From: Pseudactinotalea sp. HY158
GTDB taxonomy: Bacteria > Actinomycetota > Actinomycetes > Actinomycetales > Beutenbergiaceae
Direction of reading: 5' to 3'
DNA length: 64,000 bases
Assembly: GCF_009660225.1 (NCBI RefSeq)
Contig: NZ_CP045920.1
Coordinates: 434,001 to 498,000 of the forward strand
Shown here: one piece after another, positions 1 through 8,880 of the stretch
Layout of the letters: each line of letters starts with the position of its first letter
How positions within the stretch are numbered: position 1 is the first letter of the stretch
Made by a program: the position numbers and the translations under genes
Notes under the pieces: generated by a model
Databases searched by the model: none
Told to the model about the DNA's origin: nothing
What the model saw: only the letters and a program-made list of their open reading frames with translations

Positions 1-124
1 CGGGCGGACGGGGAACGCGGCGGGGCACGGCCGTGAGCCCGGGATCTGATCGGCCGCACCGTGCAACAACGAGCGCAGTCGCGACATGAACAGGGTGAGA
101 CGACAGCCGAGCCAGGAGTGAGCA
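1..124. other. Window edge upstream of the first gene; no gene supported
   Basis: All three plus-strand frames contain a stop within this stretch (ending near 36, 49 and 89), and none shows a recognisable protein end. The frame that ends with TGA at 119-121, just before the next ATG, is open for only about 23 codons. A neighbouring gene may end here, but I cannot identify it. Confidence 0.4.
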
Positions 125-1537
125 ATGACCGATCCCGAGGAGCGGCTCCGGGCCGGCGACCCGGGCCGCGGATATGAAGCGGACCTCGACGCCATCCGCG
201 CCCGCGTGGACGCCGACCTCGGCGCGCCCGCCGGCGGGACGGTCACACCCCTGCGGCCCCGCCGGCCACGGTGGCAGCTCGCCGCGGCGGCGGCCGCCGG
301 GCTCCTCCTCGCCGGAGCCGGGTATGCCGCCGGCGCACTCGGCGGCGCCGGCCCCGCGCCCGGCGCGGCACCCAGTGCCGGACCCGGGGCCGACGAGCGT
401 GTGGTCGGGCACATCCCGGCGGACCCGGGACCCGCGGGCGTCGCGCCGGCGGAGATCGCGCCGGACAGCGCGAGCATGGCGCGGGCGCTGCCCGGAATCG
501 CGCCCGCCTTCGGCCGTGGCAACCTCGTGTTCACCGGCGACGGCCTGAGCGAGGCCCGCGGATCGGCGCACGCCTACGCGCTCGCAGCCCCCGAGGTCAC
601 CCCGGAACTCGCCGGGGCACTCGCGGATGCGCTCGGGATCGGGGAACCCACCCGCACCGACGCCGGCGGCTACGAGCTCGCGACGGAGAACGCGTGGCTC
701 TCGATCGGGGCCGACGGCGCCGTCTCGTTCAACCATTCCGACCGCAGCCCGTGGACCTGCGCCGACCTCCGCATCGTGGAAACCATGCCGGAAGTAGTCG
801 CGCCGGCCGCCGGGGAGGACACGCCCCGGGGCGGGAGCACCCCACCGGACCCGGGGCGGTCCGAGCCCGCCGATCCCCGGGATTGCGGGCCGCGCCTGTC
901 GGGCGACGATGCGATCGAGCGCGCCCGCGGAATCGTCGACGCCGCCGGATTCGACGCCGACCAGTACGCCTGGACCGCACCGGCCGAGCCCTTCGACGGA
1001 ACGGTCGAGGCCCGGCTCGAGCTTCCCGGCGCCGAGAACGCCGCCGACCTCCCGGTCGCCTGGTCCTTCACCGTCGGCGACCAGGGCATCGCCGGCCTCT
1101 GGGCACAACCCGGAGAGCTCGTCGACCTCGGCAGCTACGAGACCGTCTCCCCGGCCGTGGCCGCGACGCGACTGAACGAGCGCCGGTTCGCAGGCGGCGC
1201 GCTCGGGTACGTCCAGGCCATGCCGCTGGTCGAGCTCCCACTCGCCGGCCCGGCGGAATCCGGGCCGGCAGCGGCAACCGAGGGCGCCGGCGGAGTGGAC
1301 CGGGCGGACCGGGCAGGCCGGGCGGACCGAGCGGTGAGCCCCGCCCCCGGCGACCTGCTCCCTTGGGAGGTGCGCTCCGTCGTCCTCACGCATTCCGAGG
1401 CGAGTTGGCAGCAGACGCGCGCGGGAGACGGCGGCCGGCTCCTGCTGCCGGCCTACCGCCTCACCGATTCCGATGGGGCGACCTGGTCGGTCGTGGCCGT
1501 CGCGGAGGAGCGGCTCGAACTCGTCGGCGGGCCGTGA
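125..1537 (+). CDS. Membrane-anchored protein of unknown function (anti-sigma-like topology)
   Basis: I do not recognise a family. The 470-residue product has a charged cytoplasmic N-terminus of about 48 residues, one hydrophobic helix at about 52-72 (LAAAAAAGLLLAGAGYAAGAL), an Ala/Pro/Gly linker, and a large presumably extracytoplasmic domain. Two Cys lie in that domain (near 217 and 257). A short repeated DRAGRADRA stretch sits near residues 395-405. The layout of short cytosolic tail, single helix and outer domain is that of membrane proteins encoded beside ECF sigma factors, but no zinc-binding anti-sigma motif is visible and the upstream gene is outside the window. The function stays open. 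The ATG follows AGGAGTGAGCA, a good ribosome site. Long overlapping reading frames in other phases are GC-bias shadows. Confidence 0.7.
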   Translation: MTDPEERLRAGDPGRGYEADLDAIRARVDADLGAPAGGTVTPLRPRRPRWQLAAAAAAGLLLAGAGYAAGALGGAGPAPGAAPSAGPGADERVVGHIPADPGPAGVAPAEIAPDSASMARALPGIAPAFGRGNLVFTGDGLSEARGSAHAYALAAPEVTPELAGALADALGIGEPTRTDAGGYELATENAWLSIGADGAVSFNHSDRSPWTCADLRIVETMPEVVAPAAGEDTPRGGSTPPDPGRSEPADPRDCGPRLSGDDAIERARGIVDAAGFDADQYAWTAPAEPFDGTVEARLELPGAENAADLPVAWSFTVGDQGIAGLWAQPGELVDLGSYETVSPAVAATRLNERRFAGGALGYVQAMPLVELPLAGPAESGPAAATEGAGGVDRADRAGRADRAVSPAPGDLLPWEVRSVVLTHSEASWQQTRAGDGGRLLLPAYRLTDSDGATWSVVAVAEERLELVGGP

Positions 1538-1553
1538 TCGTCGGTGGCGGCGG

Positions 1554-1559
1554 TAGGTT
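1554..1559 (+). promoter_or_regulatory. Probable -10 box (TAGGTT) of a leaderless promoter
   Basis: The TAGGTT box ends 6 nt before the GTG start at 1566, so transcription should begin at or next to the start codon. There is no ribosome site between box and start. Confidence 0.55.
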
Positions 1560-1565
1560 GGGGGC

Positions 1566-4400
1566 GTGGCCAACGACCTGATCTCTGACCTTCGTGAGCA
1601 CGTGGCGGGCGCCGTCGATGTATCGAAGCGGCGCAGGGCGGAGTACTCCACCGACGCGTCGAACTACCGGATCGTGCCCGAGGTCGTCGTGTTCCCCGAG
1701 ACGACCGCCGATGTGCGTTCGATCCTCGATATCGCCCGCTCTCATTCCGCGCCGATCACGGCCCGCGGGGGCGGCACGTCGATCGCCGGCAACGCGGTCG
1801 GACCGGGCGTCGTGCTCGACTTCTCGCGGCATCTGAACCGGGTGCTCGAGATCGATCCGCAGCAGCGGCTCGCGCGCGTGGAACCAGGCGTCGTCATGAG
1901 CGACCTTCAGGCCGCACTCGCCCCGCACGGCCTGCGTTTCGGGCCCGACCCCTCCACCCAGAACCGGGCGACCCTCGCCGGAATGATCGGCAACAACGCC
2001 TGCGGCCCGCACGCGGTCGCCTACGGCCGCACCTCCGACAACGTCGCCTCCCTCGAGGTGATCGACGGCCGCGGCCGCGCCTACACGGCGGCCGACGGCC
2101 TGGCCGAGGTGCCGGGGCTCGAGCGGATCGGCCGCGCGAACCTCGCCACCATCCGCACCGAGTTCGGCCGCTTCTCCCGGCAGGTCTCCGGCTACTCCCT
2201 CGAGCACCTGCTGCCGGAGAACCGGCCGAGCCTCGCCCGCTTCCTCGTGGGCACGGAGGGCACCCTCGTCACGGTCACCGAGGCCACGATGACGCTCGTC
2301 GAGATTCCGTCCTCGCCGATCGTCGTGGCCCTCGGATACCCGAGCATGGCCGAGGCCGCCGACGCCGTGCCCGCCATGCTCGGCCACTCTCCGCTCGCGG
2401 TCGAAGGCCTCGACGCGGCGCTCGTCGACGTCGTTCGGCAGCATCGCGGCGACAGCGCGATCCCCGACCTGCCGCGGGGGGCCGGCTGGCTCCTCGTCGA
2501 GGTCGGCGGCGCCACCCCGGCCGAGGCCGAGGCGAACGCGCGCGCCCTCGCCGCCGACGCCGGGACCGACGCCGTGCGGATCATCCCCGCCGGGCCGGAG
2601 GCCGCCGCCCTGTGGCGCATCCGCGCGGACGGCGCCGGGCTGGCCGGGCGGACGGCGACCGGTGGGCAGGCCTGGCCCGGGTGGGAGGACGCCGCGGTCC
2701 CGCCGGAGCGGCTCGGGGCATACCTGCGCGAGCACGACGAACTCATGGCCTCCTACGGCGTGACCGGACTGCCGTACGGGCACTTCGGGGACGGCTGCAT
2801 CCACATCCGCATCGACTTCCCCCTCGACGCGCCCGGCGGCCGGCAGGTGTTCCGGGACTTCCTCCTCGACGCCGGCCGGCTCGTGGCCAAGCACGGCGGG
2901 TCCGCCTCGGGCGAGCACGGCGATGGCCGCGCCCGCTCCGAGCTGTTGCCGCTGCAGTACTCGGCCGACGCGATCGCCGCGTTCGGGGAGGTCAAGAACC
3001 TCTTCGATCCGGACAACCTGCTCAATCCGGGCGTGCTGGTCGATCCGGACCCGCTCGATCACCAGCTGCGCCGTCCCCAGGCCGTCACGATCACCGCCGC
3101 GGGAGGCTTCGGCTTCGCCCACGACCAAGGCAGTTTCACGAACGCGGTCCACCGCTGCGTCGGGGTGGGCAAGTGCCGGGCCGACAACTCCGCGGCCGGC
3201 GGCTTCATGTGTCCGTCGTATCAGGCCACGCGCGACGAGAAGGACTCCACCCGCGGCCGCGCCCGCGTGCTGCAGGAACTGACGAACGGCACCCTCGTCG
3301 GCGGCTGGGACAACCCGGCCGTGCACGAGTCCCTCGACCTGTGCCTGTCCTGCAAGGCATGCAGCACGGACTGCCCCGCCGGCGTGGACATGGCCCAGTA
3401 CAAGTCGGAGGTGCTCCATCGCACCTACCGCGGCAAGCGGCGGCCCATCGCCCACTACGCGCTCGGCTGGCTCCCACGCTGGGGCAGGCTGCTCACAGCC
3501 GTCCCCGGCGTCAGCGCCCTCGCGAATGCCGCCCTGAAGTTCCGCCCACTCGCCAGGCTCGTGCTCCGGGCCGGTGGCATGGATCCGCGCCGCGGCATGG
3601 TCGAGTTCAACACGACCCGGTTCTCCCGGTGGGTGCGCAGCCACGCGCCGCGGGCCGTGCCGGCGGCCGCACCCGGTCGCCCACAGGTCATGCTGTGGGC
3701 CGACTCCTTCAGCGAGTACCTCGCCGACGACGGCGCCCGCGCCACCCTCGCCGTGCTCGAGGCCGCGGGCTTCGAGGTGCTGCTGCCGCCCTCGCAGGTC
3801 TGCTGCGGTCTCACGTGGATCTCCACCGGGCAGCTCGACGGCGCCAAGGCCCGGCTCAGCCAGACGATGGAGGTGCTCGCCCCCTATGCCGAGGCGGGAA
3901 TCCCGATCGTCGGGGTGGAGCCGAGCTGCACCGCGGTGCTCCGCAGCGACCTGCTCGACCTCTTTCCCGACGACGCGCGTGCCCACACCCTCGCGGGTCG
4001 CACCCGTACCCTCGCCGAGGTGCTCCGCGAGGCGGACTTCCCGCTGCCGGACCTGAGCGGGCACACGATCGTCGTGCAGCCCCACTGCCATCAGTACTCG
4101 GTCTCCGGGTTCGAGGCGGATCGGGCCCTGCTCGCCGCCGCCGGCGCACAGGTGACCGAACTCGCCGGCTGCTGCGGCATGGCCGGAAACTTCGGGATGG
4201 AGGCCGGGCACTACGAGGTCTCCGTCGCGGTCGCGGAGAATGCGCTCCTGCCCGCATTGCGGGAGGCACCCGAGGGCGCGATCTACCTCGCCGACGGGTT
4301 CTCGTGCCGCACCCAGGCCGAGGACCTCGCCGGCGTGCGGGGGATGACGCTCGCGCAGCTGCTCAGCGGCGCGCGGCCGCCGGAACCGCCCGCGAACTGA
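1566..4400 (+). CDS. FAD-linked dehydrogenase fused to an Fe-S / CCG-domain subunit (D-2-hydroxyacid or D-lactate type)
   Basis: This 944-residue protein joins the two halves of a GlcD/GlcF or Dld-like quinone-linked dehydrogenase. The N-terminal FAD-binding (PCMH) domain carries ARGGGTSIAGNAVG at 66-79. An FAD-oxidase C-terminal domain follows to about residue 500 and includes GYPYGHFGDG-like and GEHGDG segments. Next come two ferredoxin-type cysteine clusters, CVGVGKC near 530 and CLSCKACSTDCP near 594. Two CCG motifs (VCCGL near 746, GCCGMAG near 870) complete the heterodisulfide-reductase-like domain. Family knowledge: such proteins oxidise D-lactate, glycolate or D-2-hydroxyglutarate and pass electrons to the quinone pool. 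Which substrate is used here cannot be told from sequence. It stands alone, with a leaderless-type promoter. The GTG start is the first in frame after that box. Confidence 0.9.
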   Translation: MANDLISDLREHVAGAVDVSKRRRAEYSTDASNYRIVPEVVVFPETTADVRSILDIARSHSAPITARGGGTSIAGNAVGPGVVLDFSRHLNRVLEIDPQQRLARVEPGVVMSDLQAALAPHGLRFGPDPSTQNRATLAGMIGNNACGPHAVAYGRTSDNVASLEVIDGRGRAYTAADGLAEVPGLERIGRANLATIRTEFGRFSRQVSGYSLEHLLPENRPSLARFLVGTEGTLVTVTEATMTLVEIPSSPIVVALGYPSMAEAADAVPAMLGHSPLAVEGLDAALVDVVRQHRGDSAIPDLPRGAGWLLVEVGGATPAEAEANARALAADAGTDAVRIIPAGPEAAALWRIRADGAGLAGRTATGGQAWPGWEDAAVPPERLGAYLREHDELMASYGVTGLPYGHFGDGCIHIRIDFPLDAPGGRQVFRDFLLDAGRLVAKHGGSASGEHGDGRARSELLPLQYSADAIAAFGEVKNLFDPDNLLNPGVLVDPDPLDHQLRRPQAVTITAAGGFGFAHDQGSFTNAVHRCVGVGKCRADNSAAGGFMCPSYQATRDEKDSTRGRARVLQELTNGTLVGGWDNPAVHESLDLCLSCKACSTDCPAGVDMAQYKSEVLHRTYRGKRRPIAHYALGWLPRWGRLLTAVPGVSALANAALKFRPLARLVLRAGGMDPRRGMVEFNTTRFSRWVRSHAPRAVPAAAPGRPQVMLWADSFSEYLADDGARATLAVLEAAGFEVLLPPSQVCCGLTWISTGQLDGAKARLSQTMEVLAPYAEAGIPIVGVEPSCTAVLRSDLLDLFPDDARAHTLAGRTRTLAEVLREADFPLPDLSGHTIVVQPHCHQYSVSGFEADRALLAAAGAQVTELAGCCGMAGNFGMEAGHYEVSVAVAENALLPALREAPEGAIYLADGFSCRTQAEDLAGVRGMTLAQLLSGARPPEPPAN

Positions 4401-4442
4401 CGAGAGCGGTTCCGGCCGGGCTAGGTCACAGGCGGTGGCGCC

Positions 4443-7400
4443 TCAGGCGGCGTGTCGACGACGCAGCGTGAGTCCGAGCGCCGCCGCACCGGCCGCGAGG
4501 AGCGCCAGCGCCGTCATGGCGAGTGGTCCGCTCGTCGTGCCCGTGTCGGGCATCGCGGGGCTCGTCGGCCCCTCGGTCGGCCCCTCGGTCGGCTCGTCGC
4601 TCGACCCGTCCGTGGGCTCGTCGGTGGCCCCGCCGGTCGGCTCGTCGGTCGGCCCGTCCGTGGGTTCGTCGGTCGGCACGTTTGTGGGCTCATCGGTGGG
4701 TTGGTCCGTGGGCTCATCCGTGGGCTCGTCGGTGGGCTCGTCGGTCGGTTCCTCCGTGGGAGGCTCGGTGGGTTCCGCAACGCCGATCGGTCCGCCCTCG
4801 CGGGTGACGATCTCGTAGATCACCGGCGCGGGGCCTCCGGCCTCGAAGGTCAGGCGCACCGCGGTTGCCTGCGCCGCCGGGTCCGCTGCGCCCTCGTGGA
4901 ACGCGATGCCGTCGGCCAGCTCGCCGATCGTGACCCATCGACCATCGACCCGGACCTGGATCTGGCCCACCCCGGTGCCGAGCACGCTCACGGAGCCCAC
5001 GGTCGTCGGGGCGTTGAACCGGTAGGTGATCGCCGCGTCCGGCCCGGGCGCCCCGGTGGCGCGGAACGCGGTCGTGATGTCCCCGTCGAACGCCTGGCGC
5101 ACGCCCGCGTTCTCCTCGCTCGGGAGGGTCGAGGTGAACCGGTCCGAGGCCCGGAGCACGGCGAACTCGCGGATCTTCACCCATTTGCCACTTCCGCCGG
5201 CGGCGACGAGGCGCACGTACCTGGCCGTGACGGGCTCGTCGAATTCCACGTCGATGACCGGGCTGTCGGAGAAGGTGCCCGCGTCGGTCCAGGTGGTGCC
5301 GTCGAGGGAGTACTGGACCGTCGCATCGTAGATGAGGTCGCCGGTCGTATCGCCGTCGTCGCCCCCCTGCTGGATGTGGATCGAGCCGATCTCGCGCTCC
5401 CGGCCGAGGTCGAGCTGGACGTGGTCACCGGCCGCCGGTGCCGCGTTCGACCAGTACATGGTCGCCGGGTCCCCGTCGGTCATGTTGCCGGTGACGTTGC
5501 TGCCGTAGGCGCCCATTGACGAGGTGGCGGACGCCGGGTATCCGCTCACCGCGGCGTTCGGCACGGCGCCGAGCCAGTCGGTGAACGTCGCCATCGCGTC
5601 GGCGTCGAAGGTGTCGAACCGGCCATCACCCACCGTGGGCACGATGACGTCCTCGTGGAGGACGCCGTCGCCGCCGGTGTCGTCGACGGTCTTGGCATGG
5701 GCCTGGGCCACCTGCGCACGCGCCGCGAGGAAGGCGTCGGCGGCGGTGACCCCGTAGTCCGACTCGAGGGCCGTGAGCAGGTCGAGCTCGTGGTCGAGGG
5801 CCGTGGCCCAGTGGGCGGCGGCGTCGATCCACGGCTCGGAGTCGGCGTAGAAGCCCGGCTCGGCCATGCCCGCGAGGATCTGTGGTGCGGCGGCGATGAG
5901 CGCGAGCCGGTCCCGCAGGGGCTGCTCGTCGCCCGCATCGTAGGCGTCGATGTCGGCGCCGAGCGCCGGGGCGTAGACGACCGCGCCGCGGTAGGGCCAG
6001 GACTGGTTCAGGTCGGCGAAGGCGGTGAGTGCCTCCTGGACGGTCGGGTCCGCACCGGCGAGCTCGCGCAGCGCCGCGGCCATCGAGGCGTCCGGGTCGT
6101 AGGCCGGGCCGCTCCAGGTGTAGTCGGCGTAGTTCGCCAACGCCGGCCACGAGGCGTACGGCTCGATCATCGGGTTCGAGGTGAAGCCGTCGATGTACCT
6201 GTACAGCTCGGCGTCGCGGCCGGTGAGCGGGTTGAGGAAGAGGCGGTCGCGGCGGCCGTCGTTCACCGGGAAGTTGTCCCAGATGTAGAGGTGGTCCGTG
6301 CGGTAGCTGGTTGCGGCCTGCTGGACCGAGTCGACCGTGATCGTGTCGGAGAAGACGCCCTCACCCGTCCACTGGATGCGGATGTCGTCGTTCAACCGGG
6401 TTCCGAACTCCGCCTTGTACGGGTCCTCGCCCGAGCCGCTGTAGTTCGTCGGCACGGTCTGCAGGTCGCGCAGGCCGTTCGGCTCGATGTACTCGGTCTG
6501 GATCCGGTTGAGGTAGTCGGCCTGGGAGTCGGCGAGCCAGTGCCAGTTCCCGGTGTTCGGGTAGAGGTCCTTGTCCGCCTGGCAGCGGTTGTTCGAGTTC
6601 GTGCCGATGTCGTCGAGGGCGATGTAGAAGGACTGCACGCCCAGATCGCGCAGCTGGTCGAACTTGGCGACGGTCGCGTCGAAGTCCTCCTGGGAGGAAT
6701 AGCAGATGGAGTTGCCGGGGGAGAGGGCGAAGGTGAACTGCACGTGGTGCTCGTTGGCCTGCTGCACGAGTTCGGCGATACCGGCCAGGTCGTCCCCGGC
6801 GTACAGCTCCCGCCACTTCGAGCGCAGCAGCAGGTCGTCCTTCGGGGTGTAGATATAGGTGTTGAGCTTGTGCTCGCCGGAGTAGGCGAGCAGGTCCATC
6901 CGGGCCTCGTGTGACCACGGGGTGCCGTAGAAGCCCTCGATCGTGCCGCGGATCGACATGAGCGGGAAGTCCCGCACCCTCATCGGTGCGGCGATCCCGT
7001 CGGTGATGAGCTGTCGCAGGCTCTGGACCGCGTAGTAGGTGCCGGTGCCGTCCGCGCCCGCGAGCACGAGGGTCGGCCTCCCGTCGGCGGTGCCGCTCGC
7101 CAGCACGTAGCCCTCGGCGGGCAGGTCGGTGAGGGAGGGGCCCTCGATCGCGGTGAGTGCGGCCGTGAGGACCGGCTCGTCGGTGCCCAGGTGGATCGTC
7201 ACGCCCTCGGCGGGGGCCGTCGCGACCACGGGCGTGCCGCCCGCGGTCTCGATGAGCACCTCGAGCGCGGCGAGGGCGACCGCGTCGACGTCGGCCGCGG
7301 CCACGATCGTCACCGCACCCGTCAGGTCGATCGGGACGCCCTCGCCGCGCGCCTCCTGTGGGGGCGGGGTGAGGTCGGCGACACTCGCGCCGGTGGCTGC

Positions 7401-7544
7401 GGCCGCCGGCGCGGCATCGACCGGGGCGAGCAGGCCCGCGACCGCGAGTCCGGTCACGGCCAGGGCCGCTCCGACGGCAGAGAGCCGGCGCTGCGTGGCG
7501 GCCCGCGTGGCCGCACCGGTGCGCTGGACGTGTGTACTGATCAC
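4443..7544 (-). CDS. Wall-anchored GH84 beta-N-acetylglucosaminidase
   Basis: A 1033-residue secreted exo-hexosaminidase (NagJ / hyaluronidase-like family) that would remove GlcNAc from host or environmental glycans at the cell surface. Order of parts: signal peptide (about 1-50), an N-terminal alpha/beta domain (about 60-190), the GH84 catalytic barrel beginning RGTIEGFYGTPWS at 199-211 with the adjacent catalytic Asp pair ALDDIG at 309-314 and WDNFPVND near 422, and a helical region. An F5/8-type carbohydrate-binding module follows (about 670-800), then a Thr/Pro/Glu/Asp stalk of repeated PTDE units, and finally MPDTG at 998-1002 followed by a hydrophobic helix and RRRHAA. The last element is a sortase signal with Met in place of the usual Leu. 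Stand-alone gene; it joins the sialidase and SGNH genes near 53-62 kb as a third wall-anchored glycan enzyme. Confidence 0.92.
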   Translation of the reverse strand: MISTHVQRTGAATRAATQRRLSAVGAALAVTGLAVAGLLAPVDAAPAAAATGASVADLTPPPQEARGEGVPIDLTGAVTIVAAADVDAVALAALEVLIETAGGTPVVATAPAEGVTIHLGTDEPVLTAALTAIEGPSLTDLPAEGYVLASGTADGRPTLVLAGADGTGTYYAVQSLRQLITDGIAAPMRVRDFPLMSIRGTIEGFYGTPWSHEARMDLLAYSGEHKLNTYIYTPKDDLLLRSKWRELYAGDDLAGIAELVQQANEHHVQFTFALSPGNSICYSSQEDFDATVAKFDQLRDLGVQSFYIALDDIGTNSNNRCQADKDLYPNTGNWHWLADSQADYLNRIQTEYIEPNGLRDLQTVPTNYSGSGEDPYKAEFGTRLNDDIRIQWTGEGVFSDTITVDSVQQAATSYRTDHLYIWDNFPVNDGRRDRLFLNPLTGRDAELYRYIDGFTSNPMIEPYASWPALANYADYTWSGPAYDPDASMAAALRELAGADPTVQEALTAFADLNQSWPYRGAVVYAPALGADIDAYDAGDEQPLRDRLALIAAAPQILAGMAEPGFYADSEPWIDAAAHWATALDHELDLLTALESDYGVTAADAFLAARAQVAQAHAKTVDDTGGDGVLHEDVIVPTVGDGRFDTFDADAMATFTDWLGAVPNAAVSGYPASATSSMGAYGSNVTGNMTDGDPATMYWSNAAPAAGDHVQLDLGREREIGSIHIQQGGDDGDTTGDLIYDATVQYSLDGTTWTDAGTFSDSPVIDVEFDEPVTARYVRLVAAGGSGKWVKIREFAVLRASDRFTSTLPSEENAGVRQAFDGDITTAFRATGAPGPDAAITYRFNAPTTVGSVSVLGTGVGQIQVRVDGRWVTIGELADGIAFHEGAADPAAQATAVRLTFEAGGPAPVIYEIVTREGGPIGVAEPTEPPTEEPTDEPTDEPTDEPTDQPTDEPTNVPTDEPTDGPTDEPTGGATDEPTDGSSDEPTEGPTEGPTSPAMPDTGTTSGPLAMTALALLAAGAAALGLTLRRRHAA

Positions 7545-7672
7545 GAGGACCCCGTTTCGCGTGCGTCATTGCTCCCGATCGGACCCGTCGCGGTCCGACC
7601 TCGGATCACTCTACCTCGAATGAGCGATTGTGAGCTAGTTGTGGGCTTATATTTGCGAATCGATCAGTGCTT

Positions 7673-7718
7673 ATGGGTGCTCATGGGTGCTCATGGGTGC
7701 CCGTGGGTGCCGATGGCG
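7673..7718. repeat. 10-bp tandem repeat at the 3' end of the hydrolase gene
   Basis: About four copies of a 10-bp unit close to TATGGGTGCT run through the stop codon of the minus-strand hydrolase and encode its last residues. Because 10 is not a multiple of 3, each copy gained or lost shifts the C-terminal frame. Confidence 0.7.
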
Positions 7719-8808
7719 TGCCGGCGCGGAAGCCGTGCTCGGCGAGCCAGGCCCCGAGCTCGTCGTAGGCACGGGCGCGGACCGCCGGGGGAGAGAGGAA
7801 CACGTCGTGGACGGCGTCGCGCACCTTGATCAGCGTCGTGTCGGTGCCGAGGTCCCGCACCCGGCGCCACGCGCGGGTCACGTCGATCACGATGTCCGCA
7901 CGGCGCATGTCCTCGTGCCAGCGTGGGCGCAGCAGCGTGCGGTTCGAGGTGAGCACGAGGACCGGGATCGGCAGATCCAGGCCGGACGCCACGCGTGCCT
8001 GACCGGCGAGCACCGCCCGCAACCACGCGGGCCGGATCGGCGCCCCCGGATCGGGCTGCCAGTCGTGATCGACCGCCCACTCCCCGCCGTGCTCGGCCCA
8101 GATCGTGCGGCCGTAGAAGCCCGGCGAGGGGATCGGCAGTGCCCGCTCGCCCAGCGCCGCGGCGAGTGCGGTGACCGCCGGGGTCGCGAGCCGGCGCGCC
8201 CCCGGCGCCCCGGCCTGGTCGAGCCACGGGGCGTTGAGCACGAGCGCGGCGATCGCCCGGTGGGGCCGCGACCCCACCCGGCTCCTCGGCCCCAGCCGCT
8301 CCGCCGCCCACAGGGACGCCGTGAGGCCGCCCTGGGAATGCGCGATCACGACGACCGGCAGGTCCGGATGCTCGGCGCGGACGTGGGCGAGCGCGGCATC
8401 GAGTTCGTCGAAGTAGTCCCGCAGGTCCTCGATATAGGCGGGCAGCAGGCCCGCGCGCAGGCTCCGCCCGTTGTGGCGCAGGTCGACCGCGTAGAAGGCC
8501 CCGCCCGCCCGGGCGACGAACCGCGCCAGCTCCCGGTTGAAGAAGTAGTCGCTCCACCCGTGCACGTACAGCACGGCGTAGCCGGGTGCACGCGGGCGGT
8601 CCGGCCGCCGGGGATCCGTGCCTGTGTGCGCCGCCGTGCCCGTGGACCGACCCGCGCCGCGGTCGGGATCGAGTTCGGGCAGGTGACGCACGAGCGTGCC
8701 GAGCGTGCGTCCGCCCACGGCCGGGAGGGCGCGGGCGTGGAAGCCGGGCCCGAGATGGTCGTCCTGCCACGCATCGGCCGCGAGCGGCGGATGGAAGACG
8801 TCCCCCAT
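7681..8808 (-). CDS. Alpha/beta hydrolase (lysophospholipase / S33-like)
   Basis: A 375-residue soluble serine hydrolase. Motifs: LYVHGWSD (the oxyanion HG turn), DLRHNGRS, the nucleophile elbow AHSQGG (GxSxG), and a C-terminal HDVF that can supply the catalytic histidine. This pattern fits the monoacylglycerol-lipase / lysophospholipase branch. The substrate is unknown. I chose the ATG at 8808, giving MGDVFHPPL, because translation farther upstream loses hydrolase character and would cross the divergent neighbour's promoter. The last residues (PTGTHEHP) come from a 10-bp tandem repeat. Divergently arranged with the dehydrogenase at 8881, only 72 nt apart, so the two may share control. Confidence 0.85.
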   Translation of the reverse strand: MGDVFHPPLAADAWQDDHLGPGFHARALPAVGGRTLGTLVRHLPELDPDRGAGRSTGTAAHTGTDPRRPDRPRAPGYAVLYVHGWSDYFFNRELARFVARAGGAFYAVDLRHNGRSLRAGLLPAYIEDLRDYFDELDAALAHVRAEHPDLPVVVIAHSQGGLTASLWAAERLGPRSRVGSRPHRAIAALVLNAPWLDQAGAPGARRLATPAVTALAAALGERALPIPSPGFYGRTIWAEHGGEWAVDHDWQPDPGAPIRPAWLRAVLAGQARVASGLDLPIPVLVLTSNRTLLRPRWHEDMRRADIVIDVTRAWRRVRDLGTDTTLIKVRDAVHDVFLSPPAVRARAYDELGAWLAEHGFRAGTPSAPTGTHEHP

Positions 8809-8880
8809 GGCGCCAGGATACCGCCGCGGGCATCGGGCGCACGGGCGGGTACGGTGGGCGGACCGATGGAAGGAGCGGCC

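Noticed and set aside
271-1581. Alternative 436-codon frame over the first gene
   Set aside because: The product is almost entirely Arg/Gly/Ala, and it runs past the start of the next gene. The 125-1537 frame has a normal composition and ribosome site.
1461-4211. Very long open frame on the minus strand across the dehydrogenase gene (and many similar long antisense frames elsewhere)
   Set aside because: High GC leaves few stops. The products are Arg/Gly/His-rich with no domains and lie opposite well-recognised genes.
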